Positions 16,223 through 22,223 of a stretch of 22,223 bases of DNA are shown here, one piece after another. The stretch lies in NCBI GenBank assembly GCA_031259665.1, contig JAIRLD010000093.1, positions 1 through 22,223 of the forward strand. Direction: 5' to 3'. The DNA comes from Puniceicoccales bacterium. GTDB lineage: Bacteria; Verrucomicrobiota; Verrucomicrobiia; Opitutales; LL51. Each line of letters opens with the position of its first letter. Position 1 is the first letter of the stretch. The notes beneath the pieces were generated by a model. It was not told where the DNA came from. It did no database searches and was given only the letters and a program-made list of their open reading frames with translations. A program made the translations under genes and the position numbers.

Positions 16223-16252
16223 GACTAGCGGTTTTCTACAAAATCGCTGGTC
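16223..16252 (+). terminator. 13-bp hairpin downstream of the small helical gene
   Basis: Arms 16223-16235 and 16240-16252 pair over 13 bp (two G-U) around the loop CTAC, followed by TTTG. It is 90 nt behind the stop. The rest of 16133-16374 contains two short 5-bp hairpins (16180-16195 and 16201-16217) and no gene. Confidence 0.65.
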
Positions 16253-16374
16253 TTTGTTGCGAAATAAACAAAGATTCTGTACGGGATTACTATCGATCAT
16301 CATTCCATTTCCCAAAAGCTAATTTTAGTAATTGAAAATATCCTTAAAAAAATTAGATATGGAATTCGGGTTGG

Positions 16375-17538
16375 ATGAAATATATGGGATGGAATTTATT
16401 AAAACTAATTATTGGTGGGACAACATGCGGAATATCTCCTGGTCCTTCGGCAACGGAAAATCCAGATTTCCTTCCTGAATCAGTTCCCCAAGCGGAAGCT
16501 GACGGAGTATTTTCTGGTCCTTCGGTAGCGGAAGATCCAGATTCCATTCCTGAATCAGCATCTCCAGCGGAAGCTGACGGAGTATCTCCTGGTCCCTCGG
16601 TAGCGGAAGATCCAGATTCCATTCCTGAATCAGCATCTCCAGCGGAAGCTGACGGAGTATTTTCTAATCCTTCGGTAGCGGAAGATCCAGATTCCATTCC
16701 TGAATCAGCATCTCCAGCGGAAGCTGACGGAGTATCTCCTGGTCCTTCGGCAACGGAAAATCCAGATTCCATTCCTGAATCAGCATCTCCAGCGGAAGCT
16801 GATTCTTCAAACGACGAAAATGATAAAAATTCGGAAATAATAGAACTATTAACAGCAAAATTCCGTGCGCAATTGGGAGAAAATTCAGAAATACCGGATG
16901 ATTTAATAAAACTATTTACAGATAATTTCTATATGATTTTACATTTGGAAACGGACGTAAAAATGAAATGCTTCGCAACTGATCAATCGATACGCTATGC
17001 CATAAAAAATCATGACCTCCCTACATTAGCGCGAATTTTAGATAACAAAATCGGCAATCCCGTACGCAAAGAAATCAAAGCAAGTGGTATGGGAGTTTTT
17101 AAAAAAGCCAAAAGAAAATATAATGTAAGTACACTCGAAAATAAATGCTACACCACCATCGGTCGGTTTTTCAGTACAAGACAAGTTCTATGGATTGAGT
17201 ACGCCATCGAAATGGAAAACCTCGAGGCCGTAGCCCTTTTTTTCATTTACCACTGGCATTCGACATATTCTGACAATAATAAAGAAACCGACAAAAAATT
17301 AAATGAATTTGCAGACTTCGCTTTTCAACATAACCTCTCTAAAATAGAACTTTTCATAAGAAAATTATTCGACAGTGAATATTCCGACGATACGGCCGTA
17401 ATAGACATTCGTAAAGAACTAAAAAAATACCCAATTTACGGGAAAAATGCAGCCGAAGCGATTAGAAGAAATGTACAATTTGCAGGAGAAATCATAAACA
17501 TTCTAACGGAAGATCCAACCCAGTGTTATATATTGTAA
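16375..17538 (+). CDS. Protein with five 25-residue Pro/Ser/Glu/Asp repeats and a helical C-terminal domain
   Basis: 387 aa, unrecognised. A short hydrophobic N-terminus (MGWNLLKLIIGGTTCG) may be an export signal, but it is weak. Residues 23-143 are five near-identical 25-residue units (GPSVAEDPDSIPESASPAEA is the core), acidic and probably unstructured. Residues about 150-387 are helical, with segments such as SIRYAIKNHDLPTLARILDN, WIEYAIEMENLEAVALFF and FADFAFQHNLSKIELFIRK that look like degenerate ankyrin-type helix pairs. TTGAAA at 16332-16337 lies 43 nt before the start, a looser version of the layout of the other accessory genes. The stop overlaps the next frame. A candidate exported host-interaction protein by context only. 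Confidence 0.8.
   Translation: MKYMGWNLLKLIIGGTTCGISPGPSATENPDFLPESVPQAEADGVFSGPSVAEDPDSIPESASPAEADGVSPGPSVAEDPDSIPESASPAEADGVFSNPSVAEDPDSIPESASPAEADGVSPGPSATENPDSIPESASPAEADSSNDENDKNSEIIELLTAKFRAQLGENSEIPDDLIKLFTDNFYMILHLETDVKMKCFATDQSIRYAIKNHDLPTLARILDNKIGNPVRKEIKASGMGVFKKAKRKYNVSTLENKCYTTIGRFFSTRQVLWIEYAIEMENLEAVALFFIYHWHSTYSDNNKETDKKLNEFADFAFQHNLSKIELFIRKLFDSEYSDDTAVIDIRKELKKYPIYGKNAAEAIRRNVQFAGEIINILTEDPTQCYIL
16441..16803 (+). repeat. 75-bp tandem repeat, five units
   Basis: Units begin at 16441, 16516, 16591, 16666 and 16741 with GGTCCTTCGG or a one- or two-base variant; the period is exactly 75 bp, so unit number can change without shifting the frame. The last unit stops after the Ala-Asp codons near 16803. 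Confidence 0.97.
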
Positions 17539-17762
17539 AATCTATTCCAATTCGTACTTCCTATACTCCCATTTTGACAACAATTGCAAAATCAATCACC
17601 AATATATTCCAGGAAATATTTAATATTATTTTTGCTTTGCTGATAAATCCCACCACATCCATTGCGGAAATTTTATGCATTTTACCCGTAATCTTCCAGA
17701 TTGCTGCATTTATTGGCAATAAATTATTTAAAACCAAAAAAAAATTCTTGACATCAAAATAA
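17523..17762 (+). CDS. Possible small membrane protein overlapping the preceding gene
   Basis: 79 aa from a GTG at 17523, overlapping the end of the previous gene by 16 bp in another frame. Two hydrophobic segments (about 28-43 and 49-66) are separated by NPTTSIAE, and the basic tail is KLFKTKKK. This looks like a two-helix membrane protein, or the displaced C-terminus of the previous gene after a frameshift. The promoter -35 box of the next gene lies in its last codons. Unrecognised; moderate support only. Confidence 0.4.
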   Translation: MLYIVKSIPIRTSYTPILTTIAKSITNIFQEIFNIIFALLINPTTSIAEILCILPVIFQIAAFIGNKLFKTKKKFLTSK

Positions 17763-17774
17763 TTATGTTACTGT
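17748..17774 (+). promoter_or_regulatory. Promoter of the first member of the three-gene secreted family
   Basis: TTGACA at 17748-17753, 37 nt before ATG 17785. The -10 region is poor (TACTGT at 17769-17774 is the best candidate). Confidence 0.5.
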
Positions 17775-17784
17775 GGGAACTGTT

Positions 17785-18777
17785 ATGAAAAAGACCAACA
17801 AAAATCTTTACATGATCATACTCTGTGGAGTTATGATGGGTCATTGTGCCGCAACTGGCGGAAATCACGGTCAAAACGCACTAAAGGCACCTCAATGGCG
17901 CACGGGTGCATCTAGACAGTCTAAATCGTTTGGGACTGTACTTAAAGGGCGCGTGATTAAACCTAGACAGTCCACGGCCACGACTAGATGGTCTGCGGCG
18001 GCCGTAGATAAATCGTTTGGACCTGTACTTAAACGGCGCGTGATTAAACCTAGATGGCGCACGGGTGCACAACGGCGCACGGGTGCATCTAGACAGCCCA
18101 CGGTTGCACAACGGCGCACGGGTGCATCTAGACAGCCTACGGTTGCACAACGGCTCACGGGTGCGCCTGAATGGCTCACAGCTACAACATATAATCGGAC
18201 TAGGAGTAATCCACCTAATCAAACACAAACATCACAAAGTCAAACATCACAAAGTTTTGCTGATCAACCACCTCAACAGCAGCAAACATCAAAAAAACGT
18301 TATTCGTCTAATGGAGCTTATCTTCCCATAATCTGGCAATGCCCAAGCAGCTCGATTTTTGAAACGATGTACCCGAGACGGTCGAAACTGAGTGACGCGG
18401 AAAAAGCAACCTTAAATGATATACAGCAATTATTTAACTATCTCCAGAAGAACGTTCCCCAATCCGATGAAAAGGCCCTTGAGGTTTTAGAGCTGACAAA
18501 AGGAGAGTTATACCAGGTTCGCTGGGAAGGCTTCGGCGGAAAAGGAAGATACGCTTCCGTTCGAGCCATGGATGGAATAGTTTCTGTGGCTACACACCTG
18601 CTAACTCAACAGCCAACTAAACAAGAAAAGGACGAACTAAAAAAATTATTAATTCAAACACTCCTAATGATGCGTTCAATGTCTCACAATAGTTCAACAG
18701 AACCTTACTGGGAAATTATTAAGAAAAATATGACAATTGCCTCAAAAATATTGGAAATTGATCTCTCTTTTGAATAA
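17785..18777 (+). CDS. Secreted family protein 1: Arg-rich repeat region plus shared C-terminal domain
   Basis: 330 aa from ATG 17785; a GTG four codons earlier is possible, but paralogues start with the same ATG-AAA context. Residues 1-24 are a leader with GHC at 19-21. Residues about 37-135 are a strongly basic repeat region: QRRTGASRQPTVA occurs twice in tandem with diverged flanking copies, and KSFGxVLKxRVIKPR occurs twice. Residues 141-170 are Asn/Gln/Ser-rich. Residues 176-330 are a helical domain shared with the next two genes: NGAYLP, LLxYLxxxVPxxDxKALxVLEL, EGxGxKGxYASVRAxD, VSVAxHLL and a C-terminal IASxILEIDLSFE. I do not recognise the domain. The basic repeats could bind nucleic acid or acidic surfaces (speculative). 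Confidence 0.82.
   Translation: MKKTNKNLYMIILCGVMMGHCAATGGNHGQNALKAPQWRTGASRQSKSFGTVLKGRVIKPRQSTATTRWSAAAVDKSFGPVLKRRVIKPRWRTGAQRRTGASRQPTVAQRRTGASRQPTVAQRLTGAPEWLTATTYNRTRSNPPNQTQTSQSQTSQSFADQPPQQQQTSKKRYSSNGAYLPIIWQCPSSSIFETMYPRRSKLSDAEKATLNDIQQLFNYLQKNVPQSDEKALEVLELTKGELYQVRWEGFGGKGRYASVRAMDGIVSVATHLLTQQPTKQEKDELKKLLIQTLLMMRSMSHNSSTEPYWEIIKKNMTIASKILEIDLSFE
17893..18180 (+). repeat. GC-rich coding repeats, 39-bp period
   Basis: Two adjacent 39-bp units encode QRRTGASRQPTVA (about 18067-18150), with partial or diverged units before and after. A longer unit around AAATCGTTTGG (17926 and 18010) encodes KSFGxVLKxRVIKPR twice. The stretch is much richer in GC than its surroundings. Confidence 0.85.
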
Positions 18778-18813
18778 ACTATCCGAAAGCAATAAATCGC
18801 TTCACAAATAATA

Positions 18814-18843
18814 GGGAAAGTCTGGAATTTCCAGAACTTTCCC
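18814..18843 (+). terminator. Hairpin in the conserved 3' flank of family gene 1
   Basis: Outer stem 18814-18821 with 18836-18843 (8 bp) and inner stem CTGG/CCAG, one bulged base. No T-run follows. A related hairpin lies at the same place behind the other two family genes. Confidence 0.55.
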
Positions 18844-18998
18844 ATCGTCGAAGGTCAAATATCAAAGATTAAACTGCCAAATGGATTCGGGAAATACTAG
18901 TGACACAAGAGATTTTGGATCAATAAACAAACTCGATAATAACAGATAAATAATTTTTGTTATTTTATAAAATAGAAATAATAAATAATAAAAATATC

Positions 18999-19026
18999 TT
19001 GATAAAAAGAATAATTCCGCTAATAT
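18999..19026 (+). promoter_or_regulatory. Promoter of family gene 2, leaderless layout
   Basis: TTGATA at 18999-19004, a 16-nt spacer and TAATAT at 19021-19026, with ATG 19037 ten bases beyond; 38 nt from -35 box to start. Confidence 0.6.
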
Positions 19027-19036
19027 TGTCGCCATA

Positions 19037-19690
19037 ATGAAAATAATTAGTGAAATTTCCTATAAAATTATATTCTTTTGGGCTACGATTGGGCATTGTA
19101 TAGCAGCGTACGAAACACCTACCTGGGACCCATTCAAGGCAATTGATCCTCTGTATCGATATCGATCGCCCACCTATCGCCCCCTCAAACAGCAACCACT
19201 ACCAGAGCAATACTGTTTCCGTGGAGCCTACCTCCCTATAGTCATACGGTACCCCGATAGCTTGCTTTCGGACTCGGTAGAAATCGATGAAAACCTGGTA
19301 TTGGAAGATGTAGAAGAAGAAACCTTCAGTGAAATGGAGCAATTACTTATCTATCTCAAGAAAGATGTTCCCCTAATTGATAAAAAATCCTTAAAGGTTT
19401 TAGAGCTGGTAGAAAAAGAATTGCAACAGGCTCGCTTGGAAGGTATCGGCCGGAAAGGAAATTACGCTTCCGTTCGAGTCATTGATGAACTGGTTTCCGT
19501 GGCTGCACACTTACTAAACGACTGTTCACCTAAACACAAAAAAGATAAACTAAAAATACTATTGCTTCGGATACCACCAAGGATAGGTCTAATGGCACGC
19601 AATAGTTCAGCAGTACCTTACCTGGAAAATATTGCGAAAAATATGACAATTGCCTCAGGAATATTGGAAATCGATCTCTCTTTTGAATAA
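19037..19690 (+). CDS. Secreted family protein 2: short N-terminal region plus shared C-terminal domain
   Basis: 217 aa. Residues 1-24 are a leader with GHC at 19-21. Residues 25-60 form a short Tyr/Pro/Arg-rich linker without the repeats of gene 1. Residues about 61-217 are the family domain: RGAYLPIV, an acidic insert (ENLVLEDVEEE), LLIYLKKDVPLIDKKSLKVLEL, EGIGRKGNYASVRVIDE, VSVAAHLL and IASGILEIDLSFE. The last 12 codons and the following 35 bases are nearly identical to those of gene 1 (72 of 75 positions over 19636-19710 against 18723-18797), which indicates recent duplication or gene conversion, while the N-terminal regions are unrelated. Function unknown. Confidence 0.82.
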   Translation: MKIISEISYKIIFFWATIGHCIAAYETPTWDPFKAIDPLYRYRSPTYRPLKQQPLPEQYCFRGAYLPIVIRYPDSLLSDSVEIDENLVLEDVEEETFSEMEQLLIYLKKDVPLIDKKSLKVLELVEKELQQARLEGIGRKGNYASVRVIDELVSVAAHLLNDCSPKHKKDKLKILLLRIPPRIGLMARNSSAVPYLENIAKNMTIASGILEIDLSFE

Positions 19691-19726
19691 ACTATCCGAA
19701 AGCAATAAATTATTTCACAGACAACA

Positions 19727-19756
19727 GGAAAAGTTCGAACATTCCAGAACTTCTCT
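19727..19756 (+). terminator. Hairpin in the conserved 3' flank of family gene 2
   Basis: AAGTTC (19731-19736) pairs with GAACTT (19747-19752) at the position equivalent to the hairpin behind gene 1; weaker than the other two. The remaining gap 19757-20067 is AT-rich, with no gene that I can support. Confidence 0.4.
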
Positions 19757-20067
19757 ATTGTCCATTGATTATCGATCAATCAAAAATTAAATCATGGAAT
19801 AATTCGGTAAAATTTGATTACCAAGTCATGAAATTTAAATGCAATTGAGTATATTTAGAGAATTTTATCATATAAACCGGGTTTCGCATTATCAAGAAAT
19901 TTTTAGACTTCAAAAATTTCATATAAAAGCCATGCGAATAATAAATAATCCTGATGGCAATAAGTATTCCCCTTATTTTTCAGCATAACTCCAATGATCC
20001 GAGAATAGCTTTTTTCATCAATCTGTTCCCGTTGCATAAAACTTGCTCCAAGAATAACAAAAAAATC

Positions 20068-20097
20068 TTGATGTAAAAAATAATTTCACTAGATTAT
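20068..20097 (+). promoter_or_regulatory. Promoter of family gene 3, leaderless layout
   Basis: TTGATG at 20068-20073 and GATTAT at 20092-20097; ATG 20108 lies 40 nt from the -35 box. The bases AACTGTT before the ATG are the same as before family gene 1. Confidence 0.5.
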
Positions 20098-20107
20098 TGC
20101 AACTGTT

Positions 20108-20896
20108 ATGAAAATAAGTAGTAAAAATCCTTGTATGGCCATGTTTGTTTTTACCATGGCGGGTAATTGTGTTATAGCGAGTGTAAGTCACGTCAAATTA
20201 GATGTAGCAAAATGTGCTGCGCCTAAATCTGCATTTGGACTACCACTAGAAATGCCTGGATGTTCGCAGCCCGGATGCTCACAGTCCAAATGTTCACAAT
20301 ATGGATGTCCTCCTACTTCTATTCCTCCTTACGCAGGATCTAGATGTTTCCCCAAATGTAGATGTAAACAAGATCGGCAATATCCCAATGGAGCTTACCG
20401 GCCATACAAACCATGTCCGCGTCACGTTCAGCCGCAATCATGGAGCCGGCTCAGTAGTCCGGAAAAATTAAGCGATACCGAAAGGGCAGCCCTTAGTGCC
20501 GTACAGCAACTTCTTAATTATCTTAAAGAAAACGTTTCTCAATTCGATAAAAAAGCCCTGAAAGATTTAACACTTTCAGAACGGACAATGCTATCCGCAC
20601 AACAAGAAGGTATACGCAGCAAAGGATGTCATTCTTACCTTAAAGCCGTTGATACAGCAATTTCTGTTGCTACTCATCTATTAACCCAACATCCCAGTAT
20701 CCAAGTACAAAATGCACTCAAGCAACTATTACTTCAAATATGTTCAAGTCCATATTTAACGGACTCGGCCGTATTGCCACATGAACCATCACGTCGTAAA
20801 ATTCCTACTCGATCATTATCACCCCTCGATAATATCAGGAGAAATATAGCGATTATATCAAAAATCTTAGGTATCGATTTCTTGGGAACCTTCTAA
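20108..20896 (+). CDS. Secreted family protein 3: Cys-rich region plus shared C-terminal domain
   Basis: 262 aa. Residues 1-25 are a leader with GNC at 19-21. The mature N-terminal region (about 36-103) has nine Cys, four of them in a tandem 5-residue repeat (PGCSQPGCSQSKCSQYGC at 50-67), followed by RCFPKCRCK. The family domain begins at NGAYRP (about 94) and continues with KLSDTERAALSAVQQLLNYL, KENVSQFDKKALKDL, QEGIRSKG, ISVATHLLTQHP and IISKILGIDF, with an insert of about 15 residues before the last block. The Cys-rich part would suit disulfide bonding outside the cytoplasm or metal binding; neither can be decided here. It is the most diverged of the three paralogues. Confidence 0.82.
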   Translation: MKISSKNPCMAMFVFTMAGNCVIASVSHVKLDVAKCAAPKSAFGLPLEMPGCSQPGCSQSKCSQYGCPPTSIPPYAGSRCFPKCRCKQDRQYPNGAYRPYKPCPRHVQPQSWSRLSSPEKLSDTERAALSAVQQLLNYLKENVSQFDKKALKDLTLSERTMLSAQQEGIRSKGCHSYLKAVDTAISVATHLLTQHPSIQVQNALKQLLLQICSSPYLTDSAVLPHEPSRRKIPTRSLSPLDNIRRNIAIISKILGIDFLGTF

Positions 20897-20948
20897 TCTT
20901 CTTTTTAATAAACTATCTAAAAATAGTAAATTACTTCACAAATAATGG

Positions 20949-20977
20949 GGGAAGTTTGAAAATTTCAAAACTTCCTC
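20949..20977 (+). terminator. Hairpin in the conserved 3' flank of family gene 3
   Basis: GGAAGTTTGAA pairs with TTCAAAACTTCC (one bulged A) over 20950-20975. It stands at the same distance behind the gene as in the paralogues. The flank between stop and hairpin (AATAAACTAT...) is also conserved. Confidence 0.6.
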
Positions 20978-21088
20978 ATTGTTTATGAATCGTCGATCCA
21001 TCAGAAATTTCGACGATTGTGTGTGAATAACCTTTCCGCTAGCCTATTGATATAATTTAAAATCCGTCTCCAAAAATAAAAAAAAGTC

Positions 21089-21119
21089 TTAACATGAAAA
21101 ATAATCGCAATTGTATATG
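21089..21119 (+). promoter_or_regulatory. Remnant promoter of the ankyrin pseudogene
   Basis: TTAACA at 21089-21094 and TATATG at 21114-21119 or TGTATA at 21112-21117. The -35 box lies 38 nt before the ATA that stands where the start codon should be. Confidence 0.45.
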
Positions 21120-21126
21120 ATCACTT

Positions 21127-21714
21127 ATAAATAAAAATTCAAAAAATAAAATAATCGTTTATTGCATCGCGAGCAGCCTCAACTCTTCTCTTTTCGCAAC
21201 ACCTCAGGATAAACTGGGGCAAGAAGAAGAAAAACTAAATGAAATACTAGCCACTAGAAATATAGATTTCATAGTGAAAACAATTATAAATAAAACAGCA
21301 ACAAGCTCAGGTTTTTTAGCAAGTTTCTAAGCTTTATTGGGAAATAATGCCAATGAGCTCAGCGAAGAAGAATGGAGACAATTCGAGACCTCCTGCCACT
21401 TGTCGCAATCCATCCGTTGCAATTCGTTGCGCAATATGGGAAGCCTAGACACCGGAGACTCCAAAAAATTAGAAGCAATCTTCGATCAAAATATTGCAGA
21501 AAAATGGCATGAAGCCAAACAAACTGACGATAAAGAAAAAATTCAACAGGCTAAAGATGAATACAATTTGCCGGATTTTAAGCAAGTATACTGAATCCCA
21601 ACGGATGAATTGCCATGGCTGGAACGTGCCGTTCGAGCGGGATATGTCGAAATTGTAGCACTTCTCCTGGCTCATAAAATTTTGCCACCTACGGCTCGAA
21701 TTTTTTTACAATGA
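21127..21714 (+). pseudogene. Secreted ankyrin-type gene inactivated by a lost start codon and two in-frame stops
   Basis: Reading from ATA 21127 gives a continuous frame: a leader (NKNSKNKIIVYCIASSLNSS, then LFATPQ), a charged segment, TAA at 21328, then in the same frame ALLGNNANELSEEEWRQFE and on to TGA at 21592, then DELPWLERAVRAGYVEIVALLLAHK, an ankyrin repeat, and TGA at 21712. No frameshift occurs across 195 codons. ATG to ATA, and stops that can each arise by one C-to-T or G-to-A change, point to recent inactivation under AT-biased mutation. The end runs 26 bp into the 3' end of the opposite fabF-like gene, so the rest of the ankyrin domain has been deleted. A shorter product from TTG 21337 is conceivable but would have no leader. 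Confidence 0.75.
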
Positions 21715-22223
21715 CGGCGGAATTTGTACCCAACATGCCGAAAGAAGTATTGAGAATGATTCTGACTCGGCCAATTGGTTTAGCTTCACCAATGACAAGA
21801 TTGCGAAGTACACATCGGGGATCGAGATCGTCGATATTAATCGTCGGATGAACGTAGCCGTCATCAAATGCCGGTAAATTCCCAGCTAATTCCAATGCCC
21901 CCGCAGCACCCATTGTGTGGCCAATAAAACTCTTGGTATTATTAATATATGTCGTTTCCATATCTCCAAATACCTCGCGGATCGCTTCGCATTCAACCAC
22001 ATCCCCCATCGGCGTCGACGTCGCATGAGTATTAACAATATCGACGTCTTCCGGCCGTAAATTGGCGCGTTTCAAAGCAAGACGAATACACTGTACCTGG
22101 CGCTCCGCATTGGGAAGTACCGCATCGGTCGCATCCGTATTCATACCGTAACCGACGATTTCACCGTAAATTTTCGCGCCACGTTTTTGCGCATCGACGA
22201 GGCGCTCAATCGTAAATAAACAG
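21689..22223 (-). CDS. fabF: Beta-ketoacyl-ACP synthase (FabF-like), C-terminal part (runs off the right edge)
   Basis: About 177 residues are visible; the frame is open through the right edge (ERLVDAQKRGAKIYGEIVGYG precedes the first internal Met), so the start lies outside. Condensing-enzyme active-site blocks are present: NTHATSTPMGD with the first catalytic His and NTKSFIGHTMGAAGALE with the second; the nucleophilic Cys lies in the missing part. The usual NAHGTST reads NTHATST. The enzyme elongates acyl chains by Claisen condensation with malonyl-ACP, downstream of the AccBC step encoded in this window. FabF is the best match in general form; a specialised ketosynthase of another pathway cannot be excluded from this fragment. 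Confidence 0.87.
   Translation of the reverse strand, partial: CLFTIERLVDAQKRGAKIYGEIVGYGMNTDATDAVLPNAERQVQCIRLALKRANLRPEDVDIVNTHATSTPMGDVVECEAIREVFGDMETTYINNTKSFIGHTMGAAGALELAGNLPAFDDGYVHPTINIDDLDPRCVLRNLVIGEAKPIGRVRIILNTSFGMLGTNSAVIVKKFEP

Noticed and set aside
16441..16803. CRISPR-like array
   Set aside because: The units are directly adjacent without unique spacers and are coding in frame.
16353..16858. Long minus-strand open frames across the 75-bp repeats
   Set aside because: A 75-bp period open in one frame tends to leave antisense frames open too; the plus-strand frame continues into unique coding sequence and the antisense ones do not.
17881..18228. Minus-strand Arg/Cys-rich frames opposite the basic repeats
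   Set aside because: They are antisense readings of the GC-rich 39-bp repeats; the plus-strand protein has leader, promoter and paralogues.
21328..21594. Stop-codon recoding (TAA and TGA) in the ankyrin gene
   Set aside because: Both stops are ordinary terminators of other genes in the window, and the start codon is lost too, so decay is simpler.

Overview
The window looks like a piece of the chromosome of a host-associated, probably intracellular bacterium. Ordinary housekeeping genes (rho, surE, lepA, accB-accC, a beta-ketoacyl-ACP synthase, two MFS carriers) alternate with blocks of visibly more AT-rich, lineage-specific genes. Most proteins in those blocks begin with a signal-peptide-like segment, and many carry ankyrin, coiled-coil or low-complexity repeats. 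The style of the Rho, LepA and ketosynthase sequences suggests a PVC-group (Verrucomicrobiota-like) bacterium, but that is a weak inference made without any database search.

Layout. 1-739 is the N-terminal part of rho (minus). 1015-3154 holds an MFS transporter and surE (minus). 3390-7877 (plus) is a tandem cluster: two secreted coiled-coil plus alpha/beta-hydrolase proteins and a third copy that kept only its N-terminal part and reads into former 3' flank. lepA (7852-9654, minus) meets the third copy tail to tail. 9733-12124 is a cassette bounded by two nearly identical 117-118 bp multi-hairpin elements; it contains a secreted ankyrin protein and a frameshifted secreted protein (both minus). 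accC and accB (12239-14041, minus) stand back to back with a second MFS gene (14120-15457, plus) that has a G9 tract near its 5' end and a decayed copy of its 3' end downstream. 15800-20896 (plus) is a second accessory block: a small internally duplicated helical protein, a protein with a five-fold 75-bp repeat, a small membrane protein, and three tandem members of an unrecognised secreted family with unlike N-terminal regions and a shared C-terminal domain. 21127-21714 is a dying secreted ankyrin gene with a lost start codon and two in-frame stops. 21689-22223 is the 3' end of a fabF-like gene (minus).

How it fits together. Eight accessory genes or remnants from different families share one promoter layout: a TTGACA-like -35 box whose first base lies 37-40 nt before the start codon. 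Transcription would then begin at, or only a few bases before, the start codon, giving leaderless or near-leaderless messages. By contrast accB and the frameshifted gene have Shine-Dalgarno sequences. Five of the secreted proteins also share a Gly-[His/Tyr/Asn]-Cys motif at residues 18-21 of their leader. Together this suggests a commonly expressed and exported set of candidate effectors that is being duplicated, diversified and inactivated. The housekeeping part covers fatty-acid synthesis (accBC, fabF-like), transcription termination (rho), translation (lepA), nucleotide salvage (surE) and uptake of host metabolites (MFS, inferred).
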